Positions 24,771 through 33,589 of a stretch of 64,000 nt of DNA are shown one piece after another. Numbering within the stretch: position 1 is the first letter of the stretch; every line of letters begins with the position of its first letter. Source of the DNA: Streptomyces sp. XD-27 (GTDB taxonomy: Bacteria; Actinomycetota; Actinomycetes; Streptomycetales; Streptomycetaceae). Made by a program: the position numbers and the translations under genes. The notes under the pieces are model-generated. The model worked only from the letters and a program-made list of their open reading frames with translations. It was not told where the DNA came from and searched no databases. The stretch is from assembly GCF_030553055.1 (NCBI RefSeq), contig NZ_CP130713.1:3968001-4032000 (forward strand), given 5' to 3'.

Positions 24771-25307
24771 ATGCGTGTACGTACCGCGGTCATCGCCTCC
24801 ACCGCGCTGCCGATCCTTCTCAGCGGCTGTTCCGCCGACGGCGGCGGCACCGGACGGAAGAAGGAATCCCTGCACCAGGTCACCTACGAAGCGGCCGGAT
24901 CGCAGGTGTTCGACGTGAATTACGACACCGGCGCCGAGGACGCGGACGGAATGGCGAAGGACCGGGCCGTGAAGGGCCTCAAGGGCAAATGGTCCACGAC
25001 CGTCGAGGCCACCGCGGACGAACTCCTGGCCCTCACGGTCAACGGAGTGGGCGAGGCCGCCCCGGCCCACGCGGTCGGATGCGCCGTGTCCGTGGACGGA
25101 ATCCTCATGGAAAAACACGCCACGAAACCGGAGGAATCGGCCGTGGTCCAGTGCGTCGCCGATGTCCCCAAAGCGCTGGAGAAGGCGGCCGAGAGGGCGG
25201 GCGGCACCGCGGGCGGCAAACCGGGCGAAAGACCGGACGGGCAGCGGCCGACCTTCCTGCCGCCGTTCCTGGCGCCGATGTCCCCGGACATACGAAAGGC
25301 CGCATGA
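24771..25307 (+). CDS. secreted lipoprotein of unknown function
   Basis: 178 residues. A signal peptide with lipobox LLSGC gives a lipid-anchored Cys near residue 20. The mature part has QVTYEAAGSQVFDVNYDTGA and a strand pattern with two Cys (VGCAVSVDG, VVQCVADV), similar to MmpS-like or small beta-sandwich lipoproteins of actinobacteria. The C-terminal 45 residues are Gly/Pro/Lys/Arg-rich. ATG at 24771 is preceded by AGGAA at rather long spacing. It ends at a perfect terminator hairpin. It may be controlled by the divergent LysR-type regulator. Confidence 0.72.
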   Translation: MRVRTAVIASTALPILLSGCSADGGGTGRKKESLHQVTYEAAGSQVFDVNYDTGAEDADGMAKDRAVKGLKGKWSTTVEATADELLALTVNGVGEAAPAHAVGCAVSVDGILMEKHATKPEESAVVQCVADVPKALEKAAERAGGTAGGKPGERPDGQRPTFLPPFLAPMSPDIRKAA

Positions 25308-25321
25308 ACGGCCCATAACGC

Positions 25322-25357
25322 CCCAGCACGTCGACCCCCACAGATCGACGTGCTGGG
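25322..25357. terminator. bidirectional terminator hairpin
   Basis: A perfect 13-bp stem, CCCAGCACGTCGA at 25322-25334 with TCGACGTGCTGGG at 25345-25357, loop 10 nt. It sits between the convergent lipoprotein and phoX genes. Confidence 0.85.
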
Positions 25358-25441
25358 ACACCCCCTGTTATTCCCCCGCTATTTCCCCCATTTCCTCATT
25401 TCCCCCGTAGCCCCCCTCGGGCCGTTATCGGCGTAATCGGT

Positions 25442-25468
25442 GCTGTCGACGCTGTCGACGCTGTCGAC
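25442..25468. repeat. 9-bp tandem repeat x3
   Basis: GCTGTCGAC is repeated three times in the 3' flank of phoX, just outside its stop codon. Confidence 0.9.
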
Positions 25469-25476
25469 GCATCGCG

Positions 25477-27549
25477 TCAGACGCCGATGTCGCCCCCGTC
25501 GCGGCGCCACACACTGACGACCGACGGCCGCACGATCTTGCCCGGACCGTCCGGCCAGGTCGACGCCGGCTTCTCGACGCTGGCCCCGTCCACCTCGCCC
25601 GGGTGCTGCACCGCGACCAGCACGCGCCGGTCCTGCACGATCGGCCCGCAGGTCTCGGCACCCGTCGGCACGGTCAGGAACTGCCGCACCTCGCCACGCC
25701 GCTCACCGCGGGTCGCCACCCCGAACAGGCCGTCGTGGCTGCCGAGCTGGTTGCCGTCGGTGGAGATCCACAGGTTGCCGTGCGAGTCGAAGGCGACATT
25801 GTCCGGGCAGGAGATGGGGCTGACCTGCTCCTTCGGGAAACCCGCGAAGTAGGTGGCCGGGTCGTTCGGGTCGCCGGCGACCAGGAACAGCCGCCAGGCG
25901 AACCGGTCCGAGGCCGGGTCGTTCCAGCGCTCGGCCAGCTCCAGGATCTGGCCGTGCTTGTTGGCGTTGCGCGGGTTGGCCTCGTCGGCCGCCGCCTTGC
26001 CCGCCGCGCCGCGGTCCTTGTTGTTGGTCAGCGCCAGGTACACCCGGCCGGTGCGCGGGCTCGGCTCGATGTCCTCGGGGCGGTCCATCTTCGTCGCGCC
26101 CACCTTGTCGGCGGCGATCCGCGTGAAGACGTAGACCTCCTCGGCGGTCATGCCCTCGACGAAGGACTTGTCGCCGCTGGCCAGCGGGATCCACTCGCCG
26201 CTGCCGTCGAACTCGCCGTCGTTCGGAAGCTTGCCGGTGCCGTCGATCTCGGTCGCCGGGCTGTCACCGGTGAGCTTGGCGACGTACAGCGTGCCCTCGT
26301 CCAGCAGGGTGAGGTTGTGCTCGCGGGCGGCCCGGCTGGTGCCGCGCATCATGCGCTTGCTGGAGACGAACTTGTAGAAGTACTCGAAGCGCGAGTCGTC
26401 GCCGGAGTAGACCACCGGGCGCCCGTCCTCGGTCAGCCGCGGCTGCGCGCCCTCGTGCTTGAACCGGCCGAGGTGGGTGCGCTTGCGGGGCGCAGAGGTC
26501 GGGTCGTACGGGTCGAGCTCGACGACCCAGCCGAAGCGGTGCGGCTCGTGCGGCTCCTGGGAGACGTCGAAGCGCTTGTCGAAACGCTCCCACTTGCGCT
26601 CGCTGGCGCCGCCCTTGATGTCGTAGCGCTTCAGGCGCGCGGCGTGGGTGGGGTCGGTGACCTTCTCGGCGTTGCCGAAGTACTGGTCGACGTTCTCCTC
26701 GCCGTGCAGCGTCGTGCCCCACGGGGTCGTGCCGCCGGAGCAGTTGTTGAGCGTGCCCAGCACCTTGGTGCCGGTCGGGTCGGCGGAGGTGCGCAGCAGC
26801 TCGCTGCCGGCCGCCGGACCGGTGACCTTGAACGGCGTCGTCGCGGTGACCCGGCGGTTGAGGTGGTGGCGGGTGACGGCGGTCAGCTTGCCGGTCTCGT
26901 CCTCCTCCTGCACCACGACCACGGACAGGCCGTGCGCGGCCCAGGCGATCTCGACCTGCTCGCGGGTGGGGTTCTCCGGGTCGTAGGCCCTGAACATCAG
27001 GACCTCGTCGGTGTACTCGTGGTTGGACACGAGCACCTGACGGCCCGGCTCGCGCCGCAGCGGGAGCAGGGAGAGGAAGTCGTTGTTGTAACCGAACTGC
27101 CCGGCCTGCGCCTTGGCCGACTGGTTGTCCGGGTCGAAGGCGGGCGCGCCGCGCAGGATCGGTTCGCCCCAGCGGAGGACCACGTTCTGCCCGTAGCCCT
27201 CGGGGATGACGACGGCGTCCGTGGTGTTGGGCGCGACCGGGGTGAACCGCAGGCCGCGCGCCGCCCGTCGGGCGCGGGCGGTCTCGCCCTCCAGCGCCAC
27301 CGGCACGGCGGCCTCCGCCTGCGGACCCTGCCCGAGCACGGCCGCACCGGCCGCGGCGCCCACGGTCACGACGGCACCGGCGCGCAGCATGGTGCGGCGC
27401 GACAGCGCGCTGGCTATGACGTCGCCGACGTACTCGTTGTCGCTGGTGTTGGACGCCTCGTGGAAGCAGGCGTTGCCGCAGCGGAAGCGGCAGGTCATGG
27501 CGGAACGCCCGCCGTGTTGCGAGCTGAGCAGCGGCAGGAGCTTGCGCAC
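25477..27549 (-). CDS. phoX: PhoX-family secreted alkaline phosphatase
   Basis: 690 residues of the PhoX (DUF839) family, calcium/iron-dependent phosphatases exported by the Tat route. The N-terminus contains a twin-arginine motif SRRTMLRAGAVV (about 50-61) after a Cys-containing leader. The body has family blocks such as NNCSGGTTPWGT, GEENVDQYFGN and GWVVELDPYDP, and near the end CPDNVAFDSHGNLWISTDGN. It releases phosphate from extracellular esters. The GTG start has GGAGGAGAAAAC directly upstream. A triple 11-bp PHO-box-like array lies about 150 bp upstream, so induction by PhoP under phosphate limitation is expected. Confidence 0.9.
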   Translation of the reverse strand: MRKLLPLLSSQHGGRSAMTCRFRCGNACFHEASNTSDNEYVGDVIASALSRRTMLRAGAVVTVGAAAGAAVLGQGPQAEAAVPVALEGETARARRAARGLRFTPVAPNTTDAVVIPEGYGQNVVLRWGEPILRGAPAFDPDNQSAKAQAGQFGYNNDFLSLLPLRREPGRQVLVSNHEYTDEVLMFRAYDPENPTREQVEIAWAAHGLSVVVVQEEDETGKLTAVTRHHLNRRVTATTPFKVTGPAAGSELLRTSADPTGTKVLGTLNNCSGGTTPWGTTLHGEENVDQYFGNAEKVTDPTHAARLKRYDIKGGASERKWERFDKRFDVSQEPHEPHRFGWVVELDPYDPTSAPRKRTHLGRFKHEGAQPRLTEDGRPVVYSGDDSRFEYFYKFVSSKRMMRGTSRAAREHNLTLLDEGTLYVAKLTGDSPATEIDGTGKLPNDGEFDGSGEWIPLASGDKSFVEGMTAEEVYVFTRIAADKVGATKMDRPEDIEPSPRTGRVYLALTNNKDRGAAGKAAADEANPRNANKHGQILELAERWNDPASDRFAWRLFLVAGDPNDPATYFAGFPKEQVSPISCPDNVAFDSHGNLWISTDGNQLGSHDGLFGVATRGERRGEVRQFLTVPTGAETCGPIVQDRRVLVAVQHPGEVDGASVEKPASTWPDGPGKIVRPSVVSVWRRDGGDIGV

Positions 27550-27905
27550 GTTTTCTCCTCCGAGAGATGTCCCGTGTCGGGTCCCGTGATGGGTCCCGTA
27601 TGGGCCTGGTCTGGGTCCCGTATGGGTGGTACCGGCGCGCCCCGCGCCGACATGACGTCGGAATCAATCCGGCGCCGAAGCTATGGGCGGAGAACCGCGC
27701 GGCGGCGACCGCCGCGTGAACCGGGAGTGAACGCCGGGAAACCGAAAGCGATGCGCCGCGGACGGACGGCGCGGCGCGCGGTGCGCGAGCGGCGCGGAAG
27801 ACCGCCCCGAACCCGGCGAACCCCGCCCCGCGAGCCCGCTAGCCTTTCCGCACGCGCGCCACGTTCGCCACGCGCGCATCACCGACACACGTGAGAGGTT
27901 CTCCC
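27550..27905. other. 356-bp divergent regulatory region phoX / VWA gene
   Basis: This gene-free stretch holds the phoX leader with GGGTCCCGT repeated at 27579, 27591 and 27613, a possible -10 for phoX (CATAGC on the minus strand, 27680-27685), the PHO-box array at 27700-27732, then about 170 bp of GC-rich sequence up to the VWA gene. I see no further gene or clear promoter for the VWA gene. Confidence 0.6.
27700..27732 (-). promoter_or_regulatory. PHO-box-like array (PhoP site) of phoX
   Basis: Read on the minus strand, three adjacent 11-bp units are GTTCACTCCCG (27722-27732), GTTCACGCGGC (27711-27721) and GGTCGCCGCCG (27700-27710). The first two fit the Streptomyces PHO-box direct-repeat pattern (GTTCA core every 11 bp). 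The last unit would overlap the -35 of the likely promoter, the usual place for activation by PhoP. Confidence 0.75.
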
Positions 27906-30290
27906 ATGGGCATACGGGACCTGCTGCGCAATGTTTTCGGCCGCTCCCGATCGAAGCGGGACGAAACAGCCGTGTCGGATACGGAGGTTATGGCAGGGCG
28001 GGCGGAGTCGACGGAGCGCGAGGAGCCGACGTCGGCGACGGCGACGACGTCGACGTCTGCGTCTGCGTCTGGGTCTGCGCCTGCACCGTCGTCGGCGTCG
28101 CGTTCGGCGCGGCACGAGGAGTCGGCGGCGACGTCGCGGTCGGCGCCGAAGGAGGAGCCGACGCCGCCGGCCGGGGAGCGCGAGGCCACGCCGAAGGCGG
28201 CCGACGCGGGGGCGTCCGCCGCTGCCGGGACGGCCGACGCGGAGACGACAACCAGCGCAGGACCGGCGGACGCCGGGACGACGGACGCGGGTACGGCGGA
28301 CGCGGGTACGGCGGCCACTGCCGGAACGGTCGGCACGAGGGCGGAGACCGCGATCGGGACCCTCGACGCGGGCACGACGGCCGCGACCGGGACGGCCGAC
28401 GCGGGCACGTTGGCCTCGGCCGGGACGGCCGACGCGGGACCGTACGACGGCAGTCGGCCAGGCGACATGGACGGCGGCAGTCCGACGGGCGACGCCGTGC
28501 GGCCGGAACGGGCCGCAGGCCCGGTCGACGAGCCGGTCGACGAGCCGGACGGCCCCACCCTGGACGACCCGGCCTTCACCAAGCCGCTCAAGACGCTGGA
28601 CGAGCTGCTGGAATCCCCGGCCCCGGCCGAGGCGAACGCCCCGTCGGAGCACCCGGAGCCGGCACCCGCCACGGCGGCGACCACGGCCGGAACCGTCCCA
28701 CCAGCCCGGGAACCGGAACCGGAGGCCGCCGCGGAGACGCCCGAACCGACGGAGCGCGGCGAAGCGCGGCCGGAGCCCGGCGAGTCGGCGACCCCGGCTG
28801 TCACGGATCCCGAGGCAAGGCCCGCCGCCGAGGCGGAGCCTGAGGGCGAGCCGACGACCACGGAGTCGGCGACGGCCGAGGGCGCCGCGTCCGAGCGCAA
28901 GCCGGAGGCGGCCGCCGAGACGCGGCCCGCCGAAGCGGCGGAGCCGACCACGTCGACTGATCCCGCCGAAGTCCGGACGGGACTCGGCGAGTCGGCAGAC
29001 CTGGCCACTGCGGACTCCCCGGCGGAGCCCGCGAGCGAGCCGGCGGCGGAGACGGCCGAGGCCGTGGAGGTTGTACCGGACGCCGCCGATCCGGCGGATG
29101 CGCCCACCGAGGATGTCCTGGCCCAGCCGGAGGCGGAATCCGAGGCCGCCGACGGGGCGAACTCCGGCGAGACCACCGCGACCGGCGACGAGGCCCGGCT
29201 GGAGCCCACCACCGAAGACCGGCCGGAGACCGCCGCGGTCTCCGAGGCCGGTCCGGGAGTCACCCCTGAGCCCAAGGCCGCGGCCCCGGCCGCGGACGGT
29301 GGCGCCGCCGCCGAGCCCGCGGCGGAACCCACCACCGCGACCCAGCCCGCCCCGGAGGCGACTCCCGCGCCGGAAACGGCCGGCGAGCCCGAGCCCGCAC
29401 CGACAGCCTCGCCCGAGAGGGCGCCCGCCCCGGCCCCCGCGCCGGAAGCGGCCGGCGAGCCCGAGCCCGCACCGGCAACCGCGCCGGAAGCGGCGCCCAC
29501 CCCGGTACCCGCGCCGGAGGCGGCCCCGGCGGCCGAGCCCAAGGCGACCGAGGCGTCGTCGGACCCGGCGGCTGCCCCCTCGCTGCGGAAGGTCGAGACC
29601 CACGCGCCCGCGCTCGTCAGTCTCTACAAGGCCGCCGCGGACACCCTCGGCAAGCACGGCCTCGCCGGGCAGCGGGCGGCCGTGTACCTCGTCCTCGACC
29701 GCTCCGGGTCGATGCGCCGCTACTACAAGGACGGCACCGTCCAGCACCTCGCCGAGCAGGCGCTCGCCCTCTCCGCGAACCTCGACGACGACGGCACGGT
29801 CCCGGTCGTCTTCTTCTCCACCGACGTCGACGGCACGGCCGACCTCGACCTCACCAACCACAGCGGCCGCATCGCGGAACTCCACGCCTCCCTCGGGCAC
29901 ATGGGCCGTACGAACTACCACTGGGCAATCGCCGCCGTGGTCGAGCACTACAAGAAGTCCGGCACCGAGGACCCCGCGTTCGTGATCTTCCAGACCGACG
30001 GCGCGCCCACCAGCAAGCCCGCGGCCGAGAAGGCGCTGTGCGAGGCGGCGGGGCTGCCGATCTTCTGGCAGTTCGTCGGCTTCGGCGACCCGGACGCGAA
30101 GGGCTTCGACTTCCTGCGCAAGCTGGACGACCTGGCCGTACCGGAGAAGCGCGTGATCGACAACGCGGGCTTCTTCCACGCCGGTCCGGAGCCGCGCGAG
30201 GTGGCGGACGCCGAGCTGTACCGGGAGCTGATGGCGGAGTTCCCCGAGTGGCTGCGGGAGGCCCGCAACGCCGGGATCGTCAAGGACTGA
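27906..30290 (+). CDS. VWA-domain protein with very long disordered N-terminus
   Basis: 794 residues. Residues 1-20 ([20 protein letters not shown]) are basic and amphipathic. About 30-560 is low-complexity Ala/Glu/Thr/Pro/Gly sequence, strongly acidic, with repeated AETA and EPEPAP-like units. From about 566 to the end is a von Willebrand A domain of the type found beside TerD/TerF proteins: MIDAS motif DRSGSM near 598, the later QTDGAPTS, and [10 protein letters not shown]. The VWA domain probably mediates metal-dependent protein contacts in the cytoplasm; no signal peptide or membrane helix is seen. ATG at 27906 follows GAGAGG. A strong terminator follows. The long linker is probably a tether or spacer. 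Confidence 0.85.
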   Translation: MGIRDLLRNVFGRSRSKRDETAVSDTEVMAGRAESTEREEPTSATATTSTSASASGSAPAPSSASRSARHEESAATSRSAPKEEPTPPAGEREATPKAADAGASAAAGTADAETTTSAGPADAGTTDAGTADAGTAATAGTVGTRAETAIGTLDAGTTAATGTADAGTLASAGTADAGPYDGSRPGDMDGGSPTGDAVRPERAAGPVDEPVDEPDGPTLDDPAFTKPLKTLDELLESPAPAEANAPSEHPEPAPATAATTAGTVPPAREPEPEAAAETPEPTERGEARPEPGESATPAVTDPEARPAAEAEPEGEPTTTESATAEGAASERKPEAAAETRPAEAAEPTTSTDPAEVRTGLGESADLATADSPAEPASEPAAETAEAVEVVPDAADPADAPTEDVLAQPEAESEAADGANSGETTATGDEARLEPTTEDRPETAAVSEAGPGVTPEPKAAAPAADGGAAAEPAAEPTTATQPAPEATPAPETAGEPEPAPTASPERAPAPAPAPEAAGEPEPAPATAPEAAPTPVPAPEAAPAAEPKATEASSDPAAAPSLRKVETHAPALVSLYKAAADTLGKHGLAGQRAAVYLVLDRSGSMRRYYKDGTVQHLAEQALALSANLDDDGTVPVVFFSTDVDGTADLDLTNHSGRIAELHASLGHMGRTNYHWAIAAVVEHYKKSGTEDPAFVIFQTDGAPTSKPAAEKALCEAAGLPIFWQFVGFGDPDAKGFDFLRKLDDLAVPEKRVIDNAGFFHAGPEPREVADAELYRELMAEFPEWLREARNAGIVKD

Positions 30291-30336
30291 CGGACTGACG
30301 GATCAGGACGGGATCGTCCGGGCTGACGAACCAGCC

Positions 30337-30377
30337 CGGCGGAGGGGTGCCGCGCACAGTGCGGCACCCCTCCGCCG
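30337..30377. terminator. strong terminator hairpin after the VWA gene
   Basis: A perfect 17-bp stem (CGGCGGAGGGGTGCCGC at 30337-30353 and its complement at 30361-30377) with a 7-nt loop, 47 bp after the stop. Confidence 0.88.
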
Positions 30378-30505
30378 TTCCCGGCCCAAGTCGTAAAACG
30401 CGTCGCCGCTGGCCCGCGCCGCTCGGATACGATATGGGCGGCTCGCAGAGCAAACCCGCAGAGCGAGCGACGTCACGCACCGTATCGAACTGGGAGCAGC
30501 CTGTA

Positions 30506-32236
30506 ATGGCTCGACACCTCATCACCAGCGCCCTTCCCTACATCAACGGGATCAAGCACCTGGGCAACATGGTGGGGTCCATGCTCCCGGCCGACGTCTA
30601 CGCCCGCTATATGCGCCAGCGCGGGCACGACGTCCTCTACATCTGCGCGACCGACGAGCACGGCACCCCCGCCGAGCTGGCCGCCAAGGAAGCCGGGCTG
30701 CCGGTCGAGCAGTACTGCGCCGAGCAGCACGACGCGCAGAAGGCGATCTACGAGGGCTTCAGCCTGGCCTTCGACCACTTCGGCCGCAGTTCCTCGCCGG
30801 AGAACGTGGAGATCACCCAGACCATCGCGCGCGAGCTGAAGGCCAACGGCTTCATCGAGGAGCGGGCGATCCGCCAGGTCTACTCGGTGGCCGACGGCCG
30901 CTTCCTGCCCGACCGCTACATCGAGGGCACCTGCCCGCACTGCGGCTACGAGCGGGCCCGCGGCGACCAGTGCGAGAACTGCACCCGCACCCTGGACCCC
31001 ACGGACCTGGTGAACCCCCGCTCGGCCATCAGCGGCAGCACCGAGCTGGAGGTGCGCGAGACCAAGCACCTGTTCCTGCTCCAGTCCAAGCTGGCCCACG
31101 AGGTCGAGGCATGGGTGGAGGAGCACGGCAAGGACTGGCCGACGCTGTCGTACTCCATCGCCCGCAAGTGGCTCAGCGAGGGCCTCCAGGACCGCGCGAT
31201 CACCCGCGACCTGGACTGGGGGGTGCCGGTCCCGGCCGACACGTGGCCGGAGCTGGCCGCCGAGGGCAAGGTCTTCTACGTCTGGTTCGACGCGCCGCTC
31301 GAGTACGTCGGCGCCACCAAGGAGTGGGCCGGTGCCGCCGCCGACGGCGAGGTGCGGGACTGGAAGTCCTGGTGGTACGACGCGGACGCCACGGTCCGGT
31401 ACACCCAGTTCATGGGCAAGGACAACGTCCCCTTCCACACCGTGATGTTCCCGGCGACGCTGCTGGGCACCCGCGACAAGTGGAAGAAGGTCGACTACGT
31501 CAAGTCCTTCAACTGGCTCAACTACTACGGCGGAAAGTTCTCCACGTCCCAGAAGCGCGGCGTCTTCACGGACGCCGCCCTGGAGCTGCTGCCCGCCGAC
31601 TACTGGCGCTACTTCCTGGTGTCGAACTCCCCGGAGTCCGACGACGTCTCCTTCACCTGGGAGCACTTCGCCGCGACCGTCAACAAGGACCTCGCCGACA
31701 CCCTCGGCAACTTCGTCAACCGCGTGCTGTCCTTCTCGCGCAAGCGCTTCGGCGACGAGGTGCCCGCGGGCAAGGAGGCCGGCGAGGCGGAGGCGAAGCT
31801 GGGCGAGGAGATCGCCCGCCTGCTCGCGGAGTACGAGGGCCACATGGACGCCCTCCAGTTCCGCAAGGCCGCGGCCTCGCTGCGCGCCCTGTGGAGCGCG
31901 GGCAACGCCTACCTGGAGGAGAAGGCGCCCTGGCTGGAGATCAAGACCGACCAGGACGGCGCGGCGCTGACCCTGCGGACCGCGATGAACCTGATCCACC
32001 TGTACGCGGTGGTCTCCGAGCCGTTCATCCCGACGTCGGCGGCGGCCATGCGGTCGGCGTTCGCGCTGACCGGCGACACGGCGGCCTGGGTCTCCCAGGA
32101 GCAGGCCAAGTCCCTGGCCTCGGTCCCGGCGGGCACGGCCTTCACGGTCCCGCCGGTCCTCTTCGCAAAGATCACGGAGGAGGACCTGGAGGGCTACCGG
32201 GAGCGCTTCGGCGGCACGGAGGAGCCGACGGCGTAA
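30506..32236 (+). CDS. metG: methionyl-tRNA synthetase
   Basis: 576 residues, class I aminoacyl-tRNA synthetase charging tRNA-Met. The HIGH-like element is HLGN in [10 protein letters not shown]; the KMSKS element reads KFSTS ([11 protein letters not shown]). The zinc-knuckle insert has Cys pairs CPHC and CENC around 134-155. The anticodon-binding domain follows from about 390; there is no C-terminal tRNA-binding OB domain. Start at ATG 30506 after GGAG in TGGGAGCAGCCTGTA. TACGAT at 30428-30433 is a plausible -10. No T-box is apparent in the leader. It is the likely housekeeping enzyme. A toxin-antitoxin pair follows after 49 bp. Confidence 0.95.
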   Translation: MARHLITSALPYINGIKHLGNMVGSMLPADVYARYMRQRGHDVLYICATDEHGTPAELAAKEAGLPVEQYCAEQHDAQKAIYEGFSLAFDHFGRSSSPENVEITQTIARELKANGFIEERAIRQVYSVADGRFLPDRYIEGTCPHCGYERARGDQCENCTRTLDPTDLVNPRSAISGSTELEVRETKHLFLLQSKLAHEVEAWVEEHGKDWPTLSYSIARKWLSEGLQDRAITRDLDWGVPVPADTWPELAAEGKVFYVWFDAPLEYVGATKEWAGAAADGEVRDWKSWWYDADATVRYTQFMGKDNVPFHTVMFPATLLGTRDKWKKVDYVKSFNWLNYYGGKFSTSQKRGVFTDAALELLPADYWRYFLVSNSPESDDVSFTWEHFAATVNKDLADTLGNFVNRVLSFSRKRFGDEVPAGKEAGEAEAKLGEEIARLLAEYEGHMDALQFRKAAASLRALWSAGNAYLEEKAPWLEIKTDQDGAALTLRTAMNLIHLYAVVSEPFIPTSAAAMRSAFALTGDTAAWVSQEQAKSLASVPAGTAFTVPPVLFAKITEEDLEGYRERFGGTEEPTA

Positions 32237-32255
32237 CCGGCAGGTTCGCATCGCA

Positions 32256-32297
32256 CAGAGCCACCATGCATGCAATACTGCATGCATGGTGGCTCTG
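32256..32297. promoter_or_regulatory. perfect 19-bp inverted repeat spanning the antitoxin start codon
   Basis: Left arm CAGAGCCACCATGCATGCA (32256-32274) and right arm TGCATGCATGGTGGCTCTG (32279-32297) are exact complements around a 4-bp centre. The right arm includes the antitoxin ATG at 32286 and its first four codons. Ribbon-helix-helix antitoxins bind such repeats, so this is the likely autoregulatory operator; as RNA it would hide the start codon. Confidence 0.85.
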
Positions 32298-32552
32298 CAG
32301 ATTCGTGACGTACCCGAAGACCTCCGTGACCGCCTGTCCGCCATAGCGAGAGAACGCGGCCAGTCCCTCCAGGCCTACCTCCTGGACGTCGTGAGCGATG
32401 AGGTCCGCCGCCGTGACAACCTGGCCGTCCTGGAGCGGTTCTCCGGCAGGCGGTACGGCACCACGCTCACCGAGAACGACGTCCTGGGTGTGCTGCGGAG
32501 CGAGCGCGCGGCCCGCGATTCCGCGCTCGGCGTGCCGGGAGATGACGCGTGA
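32286..32552 (+). CDS. FitA/VapB-type ribbon-helix-helix antitoxin
   Basis: 88 residues. The N-terminus VALQIRDVPEDLRDRLSAIARERGQSLQAYL is a FitA-like ribbon-helix-helix DNA-binding domain; the C-terminal half (RYGTTLTENDVLGVLRSERA) is the toxin-binding tail. It should neutralise the PIN toxin encoded immediately downstream and repress the operon through the inverted repeat that covers its own start. There is no ribosome site ahead of ATG 32286, so translation may be leaderless. The stop overlaps the toxin start (GTGA). Confidence 0.88.
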   Translation: MVALQIRDVPEDLRDRLSAIARERGQSLQAYLLDVVSDEVRRRDNLAVLERFSGRRYGTTLTENDVLGVLRSERAARDSALGVPGDDA

Positions 32553-32944
32553 TCGTCGTGGACGCCTCCGTCTTCGCGTTCTCCTTGCTCGACGAAGGCG
32601 GCACGGGTGACCGATGCAGGACCGCGCTCGCCGCGGACGACCGCTGGATCGCACCGCAGCACTGGACCATCGAAGTGATGTCGGTGATCCGGGGAAACCT
32701 CCTGGGCGGCAAGATCTCCCGCCCGCAGGCGGATGACGCGGTGGCGGCGCTGGCCCAGCTTGACCCGGTCGTCCCGCTCACTCGCGTGCTGATCCCTCGG
32801 ATCTGGCAGCTCCGCGGCAACCTCACCGCCTACGACGCCGCCTACGTGGCCGCCGCCGAGGCGTACGAATGCCCCCTACTCACCACCGACGCCCGTCTGT
32901 CTCGTGCTTCCGGTGTTCGCTGCGCGGTGGAAGTGCTCAGCTGA
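32549..32944 (+). CDS. PIN-domain ribonuclease toxin (VapC/FitB type)
   Basis: 131 residues. The PIN-domain acidic residues are visible: VVDASVFAF (first Asp), the conserved Glu in WTIEVMSVIRG, YDAAYVAAAEAYECPLLTTD (Asp pair). VapC toxins cleave tRNA or rRNA with Mg2+. GTG at 32549 overlaps the antitoxin stop. Full-length, with all catalytic positions present, so probably active. The pair lies directly after metG, which may be chance, though many VapC enzymes target tRNA including initiator tRNA-Met in other bacteria. Confidence 0.9.
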   Translation: MIVVDASVFAFSLLDEGGTGDRCRTALAADDRWIAPQHWTIEVMSVIRGNLLGGKISRPQADDAVAALAQLDPVVPLTRVLIPRIWQLRGNLTAYDAAYVAAAEAYECPLLTTDARLSRASGVRCAVEVLS

Positions 32945-33040
32945 CGCCCGTCGACCTCGTTGAGCCGTCGGCAAGGGATCGTTTACCCCCCTCACCGACC
33001 CTGTGTACTCCGCGAACCACAGGGAAAACGAGGAACCCAC

Positions 33041-33478
33041 GTGCCCGCAAGACGCGTCACGGTGACGGTCCACGGCCCCGACCCGCTCTCGCGGGCCGGG
33101 GTCGTCCGTCATCTCCAGAGGGAACCCACCGTCGAACTCATCGACCGGCCGCGGCCGTTCGGCGGTGAGCCGCTCGGGGCGGTGGCCGTCATGCTCGCCG
33201 AGCGGCTGGACGCCAGGGCCGGGGCGGAGCTGCGGCGGCTGGTGCGCGGTGGGGCGCAGCCCGTGGTGCTGGTGGCCGGGGAGCTGCGGGAGGCGGACCT
33301 GATGGTGGTGGTGGAGTACGGCGTACGGGCCGTGCTCTGGCAGCACCGGACGACGCCCCGGCGGCTGCTGCGCGCCGTGCACCGGGTGGCGCGGGGGGAC
33401 CGCTCGGCGCCGTACGCGGTGGACCGGGAGCTCGGCGACCTCCCCGGCCCGGGTGCGGACCCGTACGCCCCTTCCTGA
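33041..33478 (+). CDS. truncated response-regulator-like protein without HTH
   Basis: 145 residues. The sequence VTVTVHGPDPLSRAGVVRHL ... VAVMLAERLD ... VVLVAGELREADLMVVVEYGVRAVLW ... RRLLRAVHRVARGD matches the receiver part of atypical LuxR-family response regulators. The usual C-terminal LuxR helix-turn-helix is missing; the protein stops shortly after the receiver (PGADPYAPS), and no helix-turn-helix is encoded in the next 110 bp. The phospho-acceptor Asp also appears absent. GTG at 33041 follows GAGGAAC. It may be a pseudo-receiver or a remnant. Confidence 0.65.
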   Translation: MPARRVTVTVHGPDPLSRAGVVRHLQREPTVELIDRPRPFGGEPLGAVAVMLAERLDARAGAELRRLVRGGAQPVVLVAGELREADLMVVVEYGVRAVLWQHRTTPRRLLRAVHRVARGDRSAPYAVDRELGDLPGPGADPYAPS

Positions 33479-33589
33479 CCCGTGACACATCGCACATGGC
33501 CGGAAGTAAACGGCGGACCCCGTCCCTCCGTCTTTCTGTCCGTCCATCCGTTCGCCCACCGGCGCTTCCGCCGAAAGTGAGCTGTGTCC

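Noticed and set aside
25322..25357. Regulatory operator between the lipoprotein and phoX
   Set aside because: It lies between convergent 3' ends, so a bidirectional terminator is the simpler reading.
27879..30179. 766-codon minus-strand frame opposite the VWA gene
   Set aside because: Arg/Gly/Leu repeats only; it mirrors the low-complexity plus-strand sequence, while the plus frame ends in a real VWA domain.
30378..30505. T-box riboswitch ahead of metG
   Set aside because: No T-box sequence or specifier-loop structure is visible, only a plausible -10 hexamer and a short leader.
30473..32344. Long minus-strand frame opposite metG
   Set aside because: No domain, and the plus strand encodes an intact methionyl-tRNA synthetase.
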